Shown piece after piece: positions 54,809 through 63,251 of a DNA stretch of 64,000 bases (position 1 is the stretch's first letter; the number at the start of each line of letters is the position of its first letter). The stretch covers positions 1 through 64,000 of the forward strand of contig JAJPOQ010000002.1 in NCBI GenBank assembly GCA_021232515.1, given 5' to 3'. The DNA is from Lentisphaeraceae bacterium (GTDB taxonomy: Bacteria > Verrucomicrobiota > Lentisphaeria > Lentisphaerales > Lentisphaeraceae). The translations under genes and the position numbers were made by a program. A model generated the notes under the pieces. The model was given only the letters and a program-made list of their open reading frames with translations, made no database searches and was not told the DNA's origin.

Positions 54809-56602
54809 TTAATTACTGCTTACAGTCTCTTCTTTTGGCTTACCATGTGACAATGGTTCCGGAAGATCGGCAAAGTCACGCATAGCCTTAAATAACTCAT
54901 CAAAGTCTCGATAAAGGTTACCAATCAAACAGTCTGTTAAATCTGAGTGTAGATGAGGATACTTCTTGATAAATTTTCCGAAACTGAAGTCTTGATCATA
55001 AAATGCATAGACAAGAGCTCGCATCGCTTCTATGCCATTGCAAAATTTCTGACCATATTCAGTAAAAGATGCAGCTCGAGTATCATTTTTTCTAAATGCT
55101 TCAACTACACTTTCTCCTGCCAGAACTCCACTATAAAGAGCCAAGAAAACTCCTGAGGAAAATACAGGATCTAAAAATGCAAAAGCATCGCCAACCAATA
55201 AAAGGTTGTCTTCAGCACAATACTTAGATCTATAAGAAAATTCGCTAGTCACTTTGTGATCTACAACGACTTCACCTTGTGACAAGTGATCTTTAATCCA
55301 TAAATTCTTTTCGACTTCTCTATCAAAAATAGTCTTAAGGTCGCGACCTTCATTAAACAAATAATCTTTTTCGCCAACGACACCGACTGACACCATGTCA
55401 TCGTGCAACGGGATATACCAAAACCAACCTTTTTCATCGACATAAGCAACTGTTGTAGCACCTTCATCTATGCCTTCATCTCGCTTGGCTCCTTTGTAGT
55501 AAGTCCAGATCGCCATCTTTTTAAGTTCTTTGTCTGTCACTCGCCATTTCTGCTGTGACATAGTGACTGTGTCTTTTCCCGTACAGTCTAAGAACATACG
55601 AGCAGACAAAACTTCGCTCTTACCGTCACGACTTATCTCGACTTTCTGTGGTGTATTTTCATCATCGCGAATTAGCTTTTCAAAATTCGTCCCTTCACGG
55701 AACTCGGCTCCAGCTTCGACGGCGTTGTCGCGCATCATTATATCGAATTCAGAACGTTTAACCTGCCAAGTATTCGCAGCTTCGTGCTCCATGTGCTTCA
55801 TGAAATAAAATGGTGCTGAAAGCTTACCATCCTGAGTTACAAACTGGACACTTTTCTTTGATTGAAAGTGAGAACTTTGCATCTTTTCAATCATGCCAAG
55901 ACGCTTAAGTGGATAGTAACAATAAGGAATAAGTGACTCACCGACTCTGTAGCGAGGGAAAGTTTCTTTTTCGACAACTAAAACATTGAAACCTTCATCA
56001 GCAATTATCTTCGCTGCTGAAGAGCCTGAAGGCCCACCACCCAAAATGATTACATCGTAGTCTTTGTCGATCTCTTGTTCCAAAGGTAGTATCTCCACTA
56101 TTTCTGCTATGGCTTCTCTATCTGGAGAATATAAAGTATTCCTACGACCATACAATAATGAGCCTTTCTCAACGTCTAACTTTTCAGCGATAAAACTACC
56201 TGCTTGAATCTTAAAGTAACCCGATGGCTCACTACTATGTTCGACTTTGAACTCTGCGAGAATTCCACCAAGTGGCTCTTTTTCGGCAAGTACTTTTTGT
56301 GCAGTTGGCTCTGGCAGAAGGTCGATATTTATCTTAATACCACCGTAGAGCAAAGGTCTATCAGAAGCTTTACTAAACAGTAAAACCTCTCTGTAGTACA
56401 TCTGCTTTGACTGCCAAGAGTGTAAAGCCTCAATACGAATGTCAGACTTATGAAAGTTACACAAAGTCGGCGTCATGTCATGCTGATGAACTAAAAGGCC
56501 TCTGTATGGTTGAGGAACCTCTGTAGAAGTCTGAGGCACTAGTTCTGGAAGTGACCGACCATTATTTTCATAGATTTCATTTAAAGGGTACTCAATACTC
56601 AT
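54809..56602 (-). CDS. Fusion of chorismate-lyase-like domain and flavin-dependent halogenase-like enzyme
   Basis: Product of 597 residues. The first 180 or so resemble the UbiC/DUF98 chorismate-lyase fold: LLVHQHDMTPTLCNFH, YYREVLLF, LLYGGIKINIDLLP, EPLGGILAEF and YGRRNTLYSPDREAIAEIVEILPL. From about 183 a FAD enzyme follows: VIILGGGPSGSSAA, FPRYRVGESLIPYCYYPLKRLGM, the WxWxIP halogenase motif (GWFWYIPL), and VGDAFAFLDPVFSSGVFLA. CmlS-type phenol halogenases and geranylgeranyl-reductase-like enzymes share much of this pattern. Making and then modifying a 4-hydroxybenzoate-type ring is an inference. The start is one base from the upstream HemW-like gene's stop. Confidence 0.65.
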   Translation of the reverse strand: MSIEYPLNEIYENNGRSLPELVPQTSTEVPQPYRGLLVHQHDMTPTLCNFHKSDIRIEALHSWQSKQMYYREVLLFSKASDRPLLYGGIKINIDLLPEPTAQKVLAEKEPLGGILAEFKVEHSSEPSGYFKIQAGSFIAEKLDVEKGSLLYGRRNTLYSPDREAIAEIVEILPLEQEIDKDYDVIILGGGPSGSSAAKIIADEGFNVLVVEKETFPRYRVGESLIPYCYYPLKRLGMIEKMQSSHFQSKKSVQFVTQDGKLSAPFYFMKHMEHEAANTWQVKRSEFDIMMRDNAVEAGAEFREGTNFEKLIRDDENTPQKVEISRDGKSEVLSARMFLDCTGKDTVTMSQQKWRVTDKELKKMAIWTYYKGAKRDEGIDEGATTVAYVDEKGWFWYIPLHDDMVSVGVVGEKDYLFNEGRDLKTIFDREVEKNLWIKDHLSQGEVVVDHKVTSEFSYRSKYCAEDNLLLVGDAFAFLDPVFSSGVFLALYSGVLAGESVVEAFRKNDTRAASFTEYGQKFCNGIEAMRALVYAFYDQDFSFGKFIKKYPHLHSDLTDCLIGNLYRDFDELFKAMRDFADLPEPLSHGKPKEETVSSN

Positions 56603-57910
56603 CTATGCGTACCTTTGATTCTGATGCTTCTCCAAGTAAAATCTTTTTATCAGGCCATCTACTTGCAGCAAAGCTTCGCGACTAAGTTTTATACTATCTC
56701 CATCACGAGTCATGAAACCTTCAGATTCCAGAGATTTATACTGAGTATTAAACTTTTCATATATATCAACAGAAAACTTATTATTGAAGTAAGACTGGCT
56801 TATTTCACCTTTCTTAAGTTGAAGAATCATTTCGCGAATTAAGCGTTCGTCATCTGTAGGAGTCAATCCTCTAAAGACTGGTAGTTCTCCTTTTTCAACA
56901 CTTTCCATGTAAGGTTCAAAGTTGTGTTTATTTTGATAATGAACACCGTTGATATGCCCAAAAGAAGAAACTCCAAGGCCAATCAAGTCTGCTCCTGCCC
57001 AAAGTGAGTCTCTATAAACAAATCGCGTCTTTTGCTTACTCTTAACCATAGTATAAGCACTGCCAACTTCGTAACCGTGCTTAGCAAGTTCATTGAAGGC
57101 ATAGTTAACCCAATCACGCTTTGTTTGCCAATCAGCAACAGGAGCGGTCAACTTGCCCTCTTCTTTCATTTTTTTGTAAATACCTGTGTTGTAAGGTATT
57201 TCCATCTGATAAATTGTTACACAGTCAGGATCCAACTCAATCGTTTTCTTGATGTTGTATTCCCAGTTTCCCCAAGTCTCATTTATCATACCGGCAATAA
57301 GGTCGATATTTATCTGATTAAAACCAACTTCTTTGGCAAACTCATAGGAACGATAAATCTCTTTTGATAAATGGGCGCGACCATTTATTTCGAGAATCTC
57401 ATCCGTAAAATTCTCAACACCAAAACTCAAACGCGTTACACCAAAGTCTTTAAGAGCTTGAAGTTTTTTAGGATTCACCGTGCTTGGTTCACACTCAAAA
57501 GTGACTTCTTCCATATCGTCCCAAGAAAGTGTATTGTGTATTTCCTTACGTAAAACCTCTAATTGGGAAATGGATAAATAAGATGGAGTTCCACCACCCA
57601 TATATAAGAACTGAGGCTTTCGGCCATCCAAGAACTTTTTCTGAGAGTAGGTTTTTAATTCTCTAAGAACAGCATCGACATAGGCGCGTATTTCTTTCGC
57701 TTCTTTATCGGTATAAACTCTGAAGTAGCAAAAGTGGCAACGCTTGCGGCAAAAAGGAACGTGAATGTAAATACCTAAAGGTGTACCGGGAACAGGCTCA
57801 GAGTTAATTGCCGTATGAGCTTCATTTACTCTATCTTCTGACCAACATGAATAAGGTGGATAATTGGAAACAAAGTAGTTTCCCACGGTTGTTTTATCAT
57901 TCTCTGCCAT
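56603..57910 (-). CDS. HemW/HemN-like radical SAM protein
   Basis: The start is set at MAENDKTT (57910), with AGGG as ribosome site; the ORF extends 37 codons upstream without support. About 435 residues. IYIHVPFCRKRCHFCYF carries the CxxxCxxC cluster motif, GGGTPSYLS and FECEPSTV follow, then SFGVENFTDEILEINGR and LIAGM. These match the coproporphyrinogen-dehydrogenase-like superfamily (HemN/HemW and relatives). The position directly before the chorismate-lyase/halogenase fusion argues for a biosynthetic task different from haem synthesis, as HemW members act in methyl transfer, ring formation or haem handling. Confidence 0.8.
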   Translation of the reverse strand: MAENDKTTVGNYFVSNYPPYSCWSEDRVNEAHTAINSEPVPGTPLGIYIHVPFCRKRCHFCYFRVYTDKEAKEIRAYVDAVLRELKTYSQKKFLDGRKPQFLYMGGGTPSYLSISQLEVLRKEIHNTLSWDDMEEVTFECEPSTVNPKKLQALKDFGVTRLSFGVENFTDEILEINGRAHLSKEIYRSYEFAKEVGFNQINIDLIAGMINETWGNWEYNIKKTIELDPDCVTIYQMEIPYNTGIYKKMKEEGKLTAPVADWQTKRDWVNYAFNELAKHGYEVGSAYTMVKSKQKTRFVYRDSLWAGADLIGLGVSSFGHINGVHYQNKHNFEPYMESVEKGELPVFRGLTPTDDERLIREMILQLKKGEISQSYFNNKFSVDIYEKFNTQYKSLESEGFMTRDGDSIKLSREALLQVDGLIKRFYLEKHQNQRYA

Positions 57911-58126
57911 AAGTATCCCTGTCCAGTAAAAATTTTTATTATCGGTACGGAATCTCCAAGAGGGAAAGTCCATACTAAAACAAGCTAAACTAATTCTACT
58001 GCTATGAGTCCTATGAAACAAAAAATATTCGCTAAAAAGTAACAGTTTCCTCCAAAACTGACACTTTAATCGACCATAAAGCTACTTTTCTGTATAAAAC
58101 CTATAAAATCCGGGCACAAAAAAGCC

Positions 58127-58149
58127 CCCTAGTTAGCATACCAGAGGGC
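58127..58149 (-). terminator. hpf terminator
   Basis: Minus strand GCCCTCT...AGGGGGC stem with one mismatch followed by TTTTTT, 15 bases after the hpf stop. Confidence 0.75.
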
Positions 58150-58163
58150 GACATACTTAGATT

Positions 58164-58562
58164 TTATTGAGCTTTTTCAAATTCGTAATCGTCGAATTCC
58201 GCTTCGTACTCACTCATTGAGTAGTTTATGTTCAGTAGCTCTACTTCTAACTCGCCTAAGTGTTTCGAGTTGTGCCTCTTTTTTCGATCTAGTTTTTTGT
58301 GTAGCTGCTTTTCTAGTCTTTCTGAAGCTTGATGAATTGCTTCGTATAGGTTTGCCGTATAATCAGATTTAGCCTCCAGGTTTATTCCCTTTCCATGTAA
58401 CACAATTTCTGCAAAACTACCGTTCTTAGTTTTATCCAGGACGACTTCAGCTTTTGTCAATTTCGGAAATTTTTCTGATAATCTAGAGATTAGATTTTCA
58501 GCTTCAGCTTTCATTGACACTGGAGATTTAGTCATGTGGCGGGCAGAAACAATTACTTCCAT
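58164..58562 (-). CDS. hpf: Ribosome hibernation-promoting factor / sigma-54 modulation family
   Basis: The start at 58562 (MEVIVSARH) is supported by AAAGGGGA six bases upstream; the longer frame to 58616 adds 18 unlikely residues. About 132 residues: the S30AE/HPF domain (1-100) has KAEVVLDKTKNGSFAEIVLHGKGINLEAKS and DLYEAI-like NLYEAIHQASERLEKQLHKKLDRKKRH. This is the short form, lacking the long HPF C-terminal dimerisation domain. It binds the 30S decoding centre during slow growth. The tail after 100 is acidic and Tyr-rich. Confidence 0.88.
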   Translation of the reverse strand: MEVIVSARHMTKSPVSMKAEAENLISRLSEKFPKLTKAEVVLDKTKNGSFAEIVLHGKGINLEAKSDYTANLYEAIHQASERLEKQLHKKLDRKKRHNSKHLGELEVELLNINYSMSEYEAEFDDYEFEKAQ

Positions 58563-58875
58563 AGTAATCCCCTTTCGTTTATGTTTTAACGACTTCTTAG
58601 GTACTAAAAATGACATAAAATCATTAAGTACATAAATATAGTAGTTGCTCCAGATAGCAAAAAAAAGAGAAGCATAAATCTCTCCACCGATTTAACACAA
58701 AAGCCATAAACCACTAAAAATAAAATAATTACACTTAAGTCTATTTTTGATCGAATTATTTTTTTTGATTTTTTTTAAGTTTTTACAGATTTCGAACATA
58801 TTTACGATTCTATCTCGCACTTAATGAAAGCTAAACTATTTTCCAGCAAAATTAATGGACTGTAAACTAGGATTT
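58563..58875. other. AT-rich intergenic region, divergent
   Basis: About 310 bases between hpf and the small gene at 58876. It is AT-rich with runs of T at 58750-58780 but no convincing promoter box or ORF. Confidence 0.4.
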
Positions 58876-59211
58876 ATGAAACCGATCAATCTACAAGTTT
58901 TGAATATTTTCCAAAATCATCTTCCTTCTGAATTAATCAAAAGAGGCAATGCCTTTTCTCAGATTTCACTAAAAGAGGAAGATCAGATAAAAGCTATTTG
59001 GGAAAATTTTGACTTTGAAGAGATTTGCCTATCCAATAATCAAAATGATTTAGTGAAGGGAGAATGCTTTCTAGTAGATAACTTTGGCAGAGAAGAAGAG
59101 TTTTATGTAGAGGTTAAAGGAATAAGTTCATTGAACCAGAACAACATGACTGTCGAGCAATTCATCATCGATTGCTGCGCTCAAGAAATATCCCTTACTC
59201 TATCCTCTTAG
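58876..59211 (+). CDS. Small protein of unknown function
   Basis: Start chosen at 58876, where TAGGATTT precedes the ATG; the frame extends seven codons upstream to 58855. About 111 residues, acidic, no membrane segment or recognised domain. It has LSNNQNDLVKGECFLVDNFGREEEFYVEVKGIS and ends CCAQEISLTLSS. It overlaps the convergent small gene by four bases at the 3' end. Not recognised. Confidence 0.5.
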   Translation: MKPINLQVLNIFQNHLPSELIKRGNAFSQISLKEEDQIKAIWENFDFEEICLSNNQNDLVKGECFLVDNFGREEEFYVEVKGISSLNQNNMTVEQFIIDCCAQEISLTLSS

Positions 59212-59405
59212 AATTTAACCTTAGTATTCCTTAAGGAATCTAAAGTCCCAAGATCATTTAAAACCATTTCCAGGGTACTTATTTTCAGCTCACATAAAGA
59301 ACGAGTTTTAAGATCTGCATGTCTTGTGTGAACTTCTTTAAAATAGGCGATTCGTTTAGAAATCACCTCTTTTATGGAATCAGAGCTATTGATTTTAAAA
59401 TTCAT
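59208..59405 (-). CDS. Small protein of unknown function
   Basis: Product of 65 residues, predicted all-helical, basic and rich in Ser/Lys/Leu, with one cysteine. A very good AAGGAGG ribosome site lies five bases before the ATG, so it is likely translated. No family recognised. Convergent, with a four-base overlap with the gene at 58876. Confidence 0.55.
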   Translation of the reverse strand: MNFKINSSDSIKEVISKRIAYFKEVHTRHADLKTRSLCELKISTLEMVLNDLGTLDSLRNTKVKF

Positions 59406-59509
59406 TTTATCCTCCTTTCCATTTAGCTTAACCTCAAAGTGTAAAACGAAATGAAATAGAGAATTTACGCACGAAATACAAAGAAAAGTTTCGAGGAATT
59501 AGAGTTCAA

Positions 59510-60355
59510 CTATTTTATGTAGCCATTTTTCTTTAAAAAAGCGTCCATTTTGGCGACTATCTCTTTATAGATTGGACCACCATCTTTACCTTTAAAGTTA
59601 AAGAAACCGTGAGTTTGACCGTCCCAAACATGAAGCTCAGACTGCTTGCCTTGTTCTTTTATCTTTGCATCCCAAGCCTCTCCAGTAGAAACTGGAATGA
59701 GCTTATCTTTAGAGCCAAGAAAGAAGATACTGTTTGGTGTTTCTTTCGTGATATTGTGCAAAGGAGAGATCTGCTGCCAGTAAGCCTTTACTCGGTCGTA
59801 ACCATAGCCTTTTTCACCATTATCAATCACTGGATTGCAAAGGACTAATAAGTTAGGCCAAGAACTGATAGATTTATCTTCAGACTCTTCTTCAAAAGAA
59901 GTCTTTGTTGCTGTCGAAGCAGCTACATGTCCTCCTGCAGAACCACCGCCAGCTGCAAGTTTATCTGGGTCTATACCATAAGTAGCTGCATTTGCTCTCA
60001 ACCAACGAACGGCTGACTTGCCATCTTTAACGCATTCTTGTGGGATAACGCCATGACTTTTCTTCGTTCTATACTGTGCTGAAACTGCGACCATGCCTTG
60101 TTTTGCCAAGTGACGGGCAAAAGGGTAAAACTGCTTTGGTGCACCGCCTACCCAGCCTCCACCAAAAAAGAAAACTATTGAAGGTCTTTTTATACCATCA
60201 TTCTTTTTATGCCCTTCCGGAAAAAAGAAATGTAGTTTCAGATCGCCTTTGGCATCTTTCTTATAAACAACAGACTCATCTGGAGTATTTCCTTTTGACT
60301 CTGCAGCGACACTAAAACTATTCAGAAGCAGTACTAAACAAACAAACAATTTCAC
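59510..60355 (-). CDS. Secreted alpha/beta hydrolase (esterase/lipase type)
   Basis: Product of 281 residues with a signal peptide (1-18). The core has the oxyanion region SIVFFFGGGWVGG, nucleophile serine in GGGSAGGHVAA (about 140), acid residue in GSKDKLIPVS and His in WDGQTHGFFNF, a complete triad. It belongs to the BD-FAE/acetylesterase type of the Abhydrolase_3 group and probably acts on ester groups of polysaccharides in the periplasm. Flanked by unrelated genes. Confidence 0.85.
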   Translation of the reverse strand: MKLFVCLVLLLNSFSVAAESKGNTPDESVVYKKDAKGDLKLHFFFPEGHKKNDGIKRPSIVFFFGGGWVGGAPKQFYPFARHLAKQGMVAVSAQYRTKKSHGVIPQECVKDGKSAVRWLRANAATYGIDPDKLAAGGGSAGGHVAASTATKTSFEEESEDKSISSWPNLLVLCNPVIDNGEKGYGYDRVKAYWQQISPLHNITKETPNSIFFLGSKDKLIPVSTGEAWDAKIKEQGKQSELHVWDGQTHGFFNFKGKDGGPIYKEIVAKMDAFLKKNGYIK

Positions 60356-60434
60356 AACGAGACTCCTACTTTCACACTATTAAGATTTATAAATTCAAAT
60401 ACGCTAAAAGTAGAAGACATGTGACAAGTCATCG

Positions 60435-61211
60435 CTACTTTTCTTTTGTTGGAAATACACCTTTAAATGCATTGCGGATGATGTCCTTGGTATCTTCAGG
60501 AAATTCACCACGAAGAATCCAATCGAGATAACCTTTATCTTTTTTGACAAGATCTTTAAGAAGCTCGCCTTGTTTCTTACCAAAGCCAACAGAAACTTCG
60601 CCATCTTTCCAATGTAAACGCCCAGCTGTATCAACCCAACGATCGTCTTTACAAAAAGCAGCAATAGAAGCTACATCTTTATCCAACTCTTCATACTTGG
60701 CTAACTGACCTTCAAGAACTTTGATCGTTCCTTCAACATCATTTTCTGCAGCATGAGCACCAGATAACTCTTCATTGCAGTAAAAACGCATAGCTGCTTC
60801 TAGCGTACGAGGTTCCATTTTGTGATAAATTCTCTGAACGTCGATAACTTCAACATCTTTCATAGAGAACTCAACTTCGGCTCTTTTGAACTCTTCCACT
60901 AAAACTGGTATATCAAAACGAAGTATGTTGTAACCGCTAATGTCACAGCCTTCCATAAATGACTTTATACCTTTCGCAAACTGAGTAAATGTCGGACAAT
61001 CTTTGACATCTTCATCTGAAATACCCGTTATTTCAGAAGACTCTTTTGAAATAGGAATAGTTGGATTAACTCGTTTAGTTTTGATTTCTTTTTGACCATC
61101 TGGGTGAAGTTTTATCACACATATTTCAATTATGCGATCCACTTTAGTGTTTAGACCTGTGGTCTCTAAATCAAAAAATACGATAGGGCGAGTCAATTTG
61201 AGGTTCATCAA
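60435..61211 (-). CDS. 3'-5' exonuclease, DnaQ-like (DEDDh)
   Basis: Product of 258 residues. Exo I motif VFFDLETTGLNTKVDRIIEI (about 12-31), Exo II GYNILRFDIPVLVEEF (about 93-108) and Exo III with HAAENDVEGTIKVLEGQ (about 150-166) give the DEDDh set. A C-terminal extension (about 185-258) with WVDTAGRLHWKDGEVSVGFGKKQGELLKDL is typical of stand-alone bacterial epsilon-like nucleases. Proofreading or DNA repair is plausible; polymerase contact is not shown. Confidence 0.88.
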   Translation of the reverse strand: MMNLKLTRPIVFFDLETTGLNTKVDRIIEICVIKLHPDGQKEIKTKRVNPTIPISKESSEITGISDEDVKDCPTFTQFAKGIKSFMEGCDISGYNILRFDIPVLVEEFKRAEVEFSMKDVEVIDVQRIYHKMEPRTLEAAMRFYCNEELSGAHAAENDVEGTIKVLEGQLAKYEELDKDVASIAAFCKDDRWVDTAGRLHWKDGEVSVGFGKKQGELLKDLVKKDKGYLDWILRGEFPEDTKDIIRNAFKGVFPTKEK

Positions 61212-61356
61212 TTATTCCAAAATTTTCAGAGGTTTTATAGTATTCTGTAGCTTACATGGAGCTTGACCAATGTCCAGAAGAACACCTTGTAAATACTTTG
61301 GTGATTGTGACAAGAAAATCCTAAATTCGCTCTAGTTTAGTTATGAAGAAGGTGTT

Positions 61357-62022
61357 ATGGTGAGGCACGAAAAAAATTTAGGAATACCCATGGACATTCA
61401 AGCATTAAATGAAGAGTACAGAAATAAAACACCTCAAGAAATCATTGCTAAAGCTCTCGAGCTCGCAGATGGCGAGATAATTGTCTCAACTAACTTCAGG
61501 CCTTTAGAAGCTGTGATTCTTCACATGTGCACAACTTTAAAGCCAGACATGACCACTATTTGGGCGGACTCTGGTTATATGATGGAAGAAACTTACCGTT
61601 TTGCTGAAAAGGCAATTCAGTCACTTAAACTAAACATCAAAGTTTACAATCCACTGATGACGGCTGCACGTCGCGACGCTATCTACGGCGCTGTACCTGG
61701 GCTTGAAAGTGAAGAAGAAGTTGAAGCCTTTTCTGAAATGGTAAAACTTGAGCCGTTTCGTCGTGCCCTAGATGAGACTAAACCAAAAGTTTGGTTCACT
61801 AGTTTACGCAAAGAGCAAAATGCTTTTAGAGATACACTCGATGTTTTCGTTAAAGATGGAAATGGCCCGTTAAAAGTAAACCCAGTGTTTTACTGGAGCG
61901 AAGCACAGATGGAAGAGTATATCAGTCAGCATAACCTTCCTGATGAAAAGATTTACTTTGATCCAACTAAGATCAATGAAAAAAGAGAGTGTGGCCTACA
62001 CAAGCCAAGCTTTAGCAAATAA
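61357..62022 (+). CDS. cysH: Phosphoadenylyl/adenylyl-sulfate reductase family protein
   Basis: Product of 221 residues (210 if the ATG at 61390, before MDIQALNEEY, is the start; both have acceptable ribosome sites). It has an ATP-PP-loop-like opening IIVSTNFRPLEAVILHM, DMTTIWADSGYM, YNPLMTAA, WFTSLRKEQNAFRDTLD and the catalytic ECGLH near the C-terminus. The paired cysteines that bind Fe-S in APS reductases are missing, so it is probably of the PAPS type using thioredoxin. It reduces activated sulfate to sulfite. No other cys genes are nearby. Confidence 0.82.
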   Translation: MVRHEKNLGIPMDIQALNEEYRNKTPQEIIAKALELADGEIIVSTNFRPLEAVILHMCTTLKPDMTTIWADSGYMMEETYRFAEKAIQSLKLNIKVYNPLMTAARRDAIYGAVPGLESEEEVEAFSEMVKLEPFRRALDETKPKVWFTSLRKEQNAFRDTLDVFVKDGNGPLKVNPVFYWSEAQMEEYISQHNLPDEKIYFDPTKINEKRECGLHKPSFSK

Positions 62023-62028
62023 GAGAAT

Positions 62029-63126
62029 TTAGTTTTTTCTTTCAAATGAAGTCCGACGCCAGTTGGACTTCATTTTTTTTACCAAGTCTTGATACACCTT
62101 GCGCTTTGCTTCATCTAACAATGCCCAAGACTCTTCTTCCTTAACTTTTTGAGTTATAAGACTCTCTCCTTCTTCAACCCAAATCGCCATCAACTTTTCT
62201 TGATCGAACACTTCTTCTCCAAAGACTAATCTCTTATCCTTTGGCAAATACTGAAGAGAGCAAAAGAGTGCACTCGACATGTCATCGAACTGCCAAGCTG
62301 AAAGCTGGTTACCATGGTACCAAGGAGACTCTAGCTGTACCGTTTCATTCATTCTCATGAAGTCTAACATCATACCAGTAACAATGGCCCAATTCTCTAG
62401 TTCATTGTCAGCCCTCACCATTTCGTAAGCACAAGTAAAGGACACTGGAATTTTCAAAGGAGTGACCCACGACTCGGTCATCTCAACTTTTTCACCTCCA
62501 CTTTCCAAGGCTTTCATAAAGTGTTCAAAGTGATCTGGTCGATAGTGAACTTTATCCACCCAGCCCCAACCTGATTGATAGTACATCTTACCTTTTAAGA
62601 TATGACGCTTTTTATACTCAAAGAGAAAATCATCGCGTATCGAGCCATCCATAAAAACACATGCGGCCATTGTTAATGGGACGATGATAAAACCCCAACA
62701 CATATGCCATATAGAAAACGTTAACCAGTCTTTACTTTTCAAATAATAAATGCTTAAAAAAGCACCGATGACAAATGAATAAATGTAGCCAATAAGTCCA
62801 AAGCGACTGTGAATCAAAATATTAATTAATAGTGGAACAATCAGAGCTAAAAACTTTATACCTTTCTTCTCAGCCGCAAGTAATTTATCTTGAACTACAC
62901 GTCTCAAAAACAACTCGAGAAAAAAACCATAAACGGCTAATGACAATAGATAAATCGAAAAGTCTTTGACTGTTAGTATATGTACTGCAACTTCGCGAAC
63001 ATATGGTCTAAAAGCGTCACCTCCTAAAAGAAAAAACGCTAAAACGGTTATACACAGTACTCCGAGATTCAAAACAATAATCTCAAGTGCCCTTGGCCTT
63101 AATCCATCTATAATTTTCTTAAACAC
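62029..63126 (-). CDS. Membrane protein with CPBP-like intramembrane-protease region
   Basis: Product of 365 residues with six or so membrane helices in the first 160, then a soluble tail of about 200 residues (Trp-, Glu- and Asp-rich) of unknown fold. VYGFFLELFLRRVV and GAFLSIYYLKSKDWLTFSIWHMCWGF resemble the CPBP (Abi) motifs, but the usual EExxxR is reduced to one Glu, so activity is doubtful. It is convergent with cysH, whose terminator lies inside the end of this gene. Confidence 0.55.
   Translation of the reverse strand: MFKKIIDGLRPRALEIIVLNLGVLCITVLAFFLLGGDAFRPYVREVAVHILTVKDFSIYLLSLAVYGFFLELFLRRVVQDKLLAAEKKGIKFLALIVPLLINILIHSRFGLIGYIYSFVIGAFLSIYYLKSKDWLTFSIWHMCWGFIIVPLTMAACVFMDGSIRDDFLFEYKKRHILKGKMYYQSGWGWVDKVHYRPDHFEHFMKALESGGEKVEMTESWVTPLKIPVSFTCAYEMVRADNELENWAIVTGMMLDFMRMNETVQLESPWYHGNQLSAWQFDDMSSALFCSLQYLPKDKRLVFGEEVFDQEKLMAIWVEEGESLITQKVKEEESWALLDEAKRKVYQDLVKKMKSNWRRTSFERKN
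62044..62080 (+). terminator. cysH terminator
   Basis: Perfect 11-bp stem AAATGAAGTCC/GGACTTCATTT, 10-base loop and a run of T. It lies within the 3' end of the convergent CPBP-like gene. Confidence 0.85.
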
Positions 63127-63251
63127 TCAAACCCTTTTGACTACAACAATCATATCGCCTTATACCATATAAACGCTTTATCGCAAGAAGAATCGTTTGA
63201 CTTTCATCGCCACAAGTATAATTTCTGGCCGATTTACAATTGGAGAATGAA

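Noticed and set aside
57911-58021. Long start of the HemW-like gene
   Set aside because: The extra 37 codons lack family similarity; the ATG at 57910 has a ribosome site and matches the usual start of such proteins.
60404-60664. 86-codon minus-strand ORF overlapping the DnaQ-like gene
   Set aside because: It runs on the same strand in another frame of a well-supported gene.
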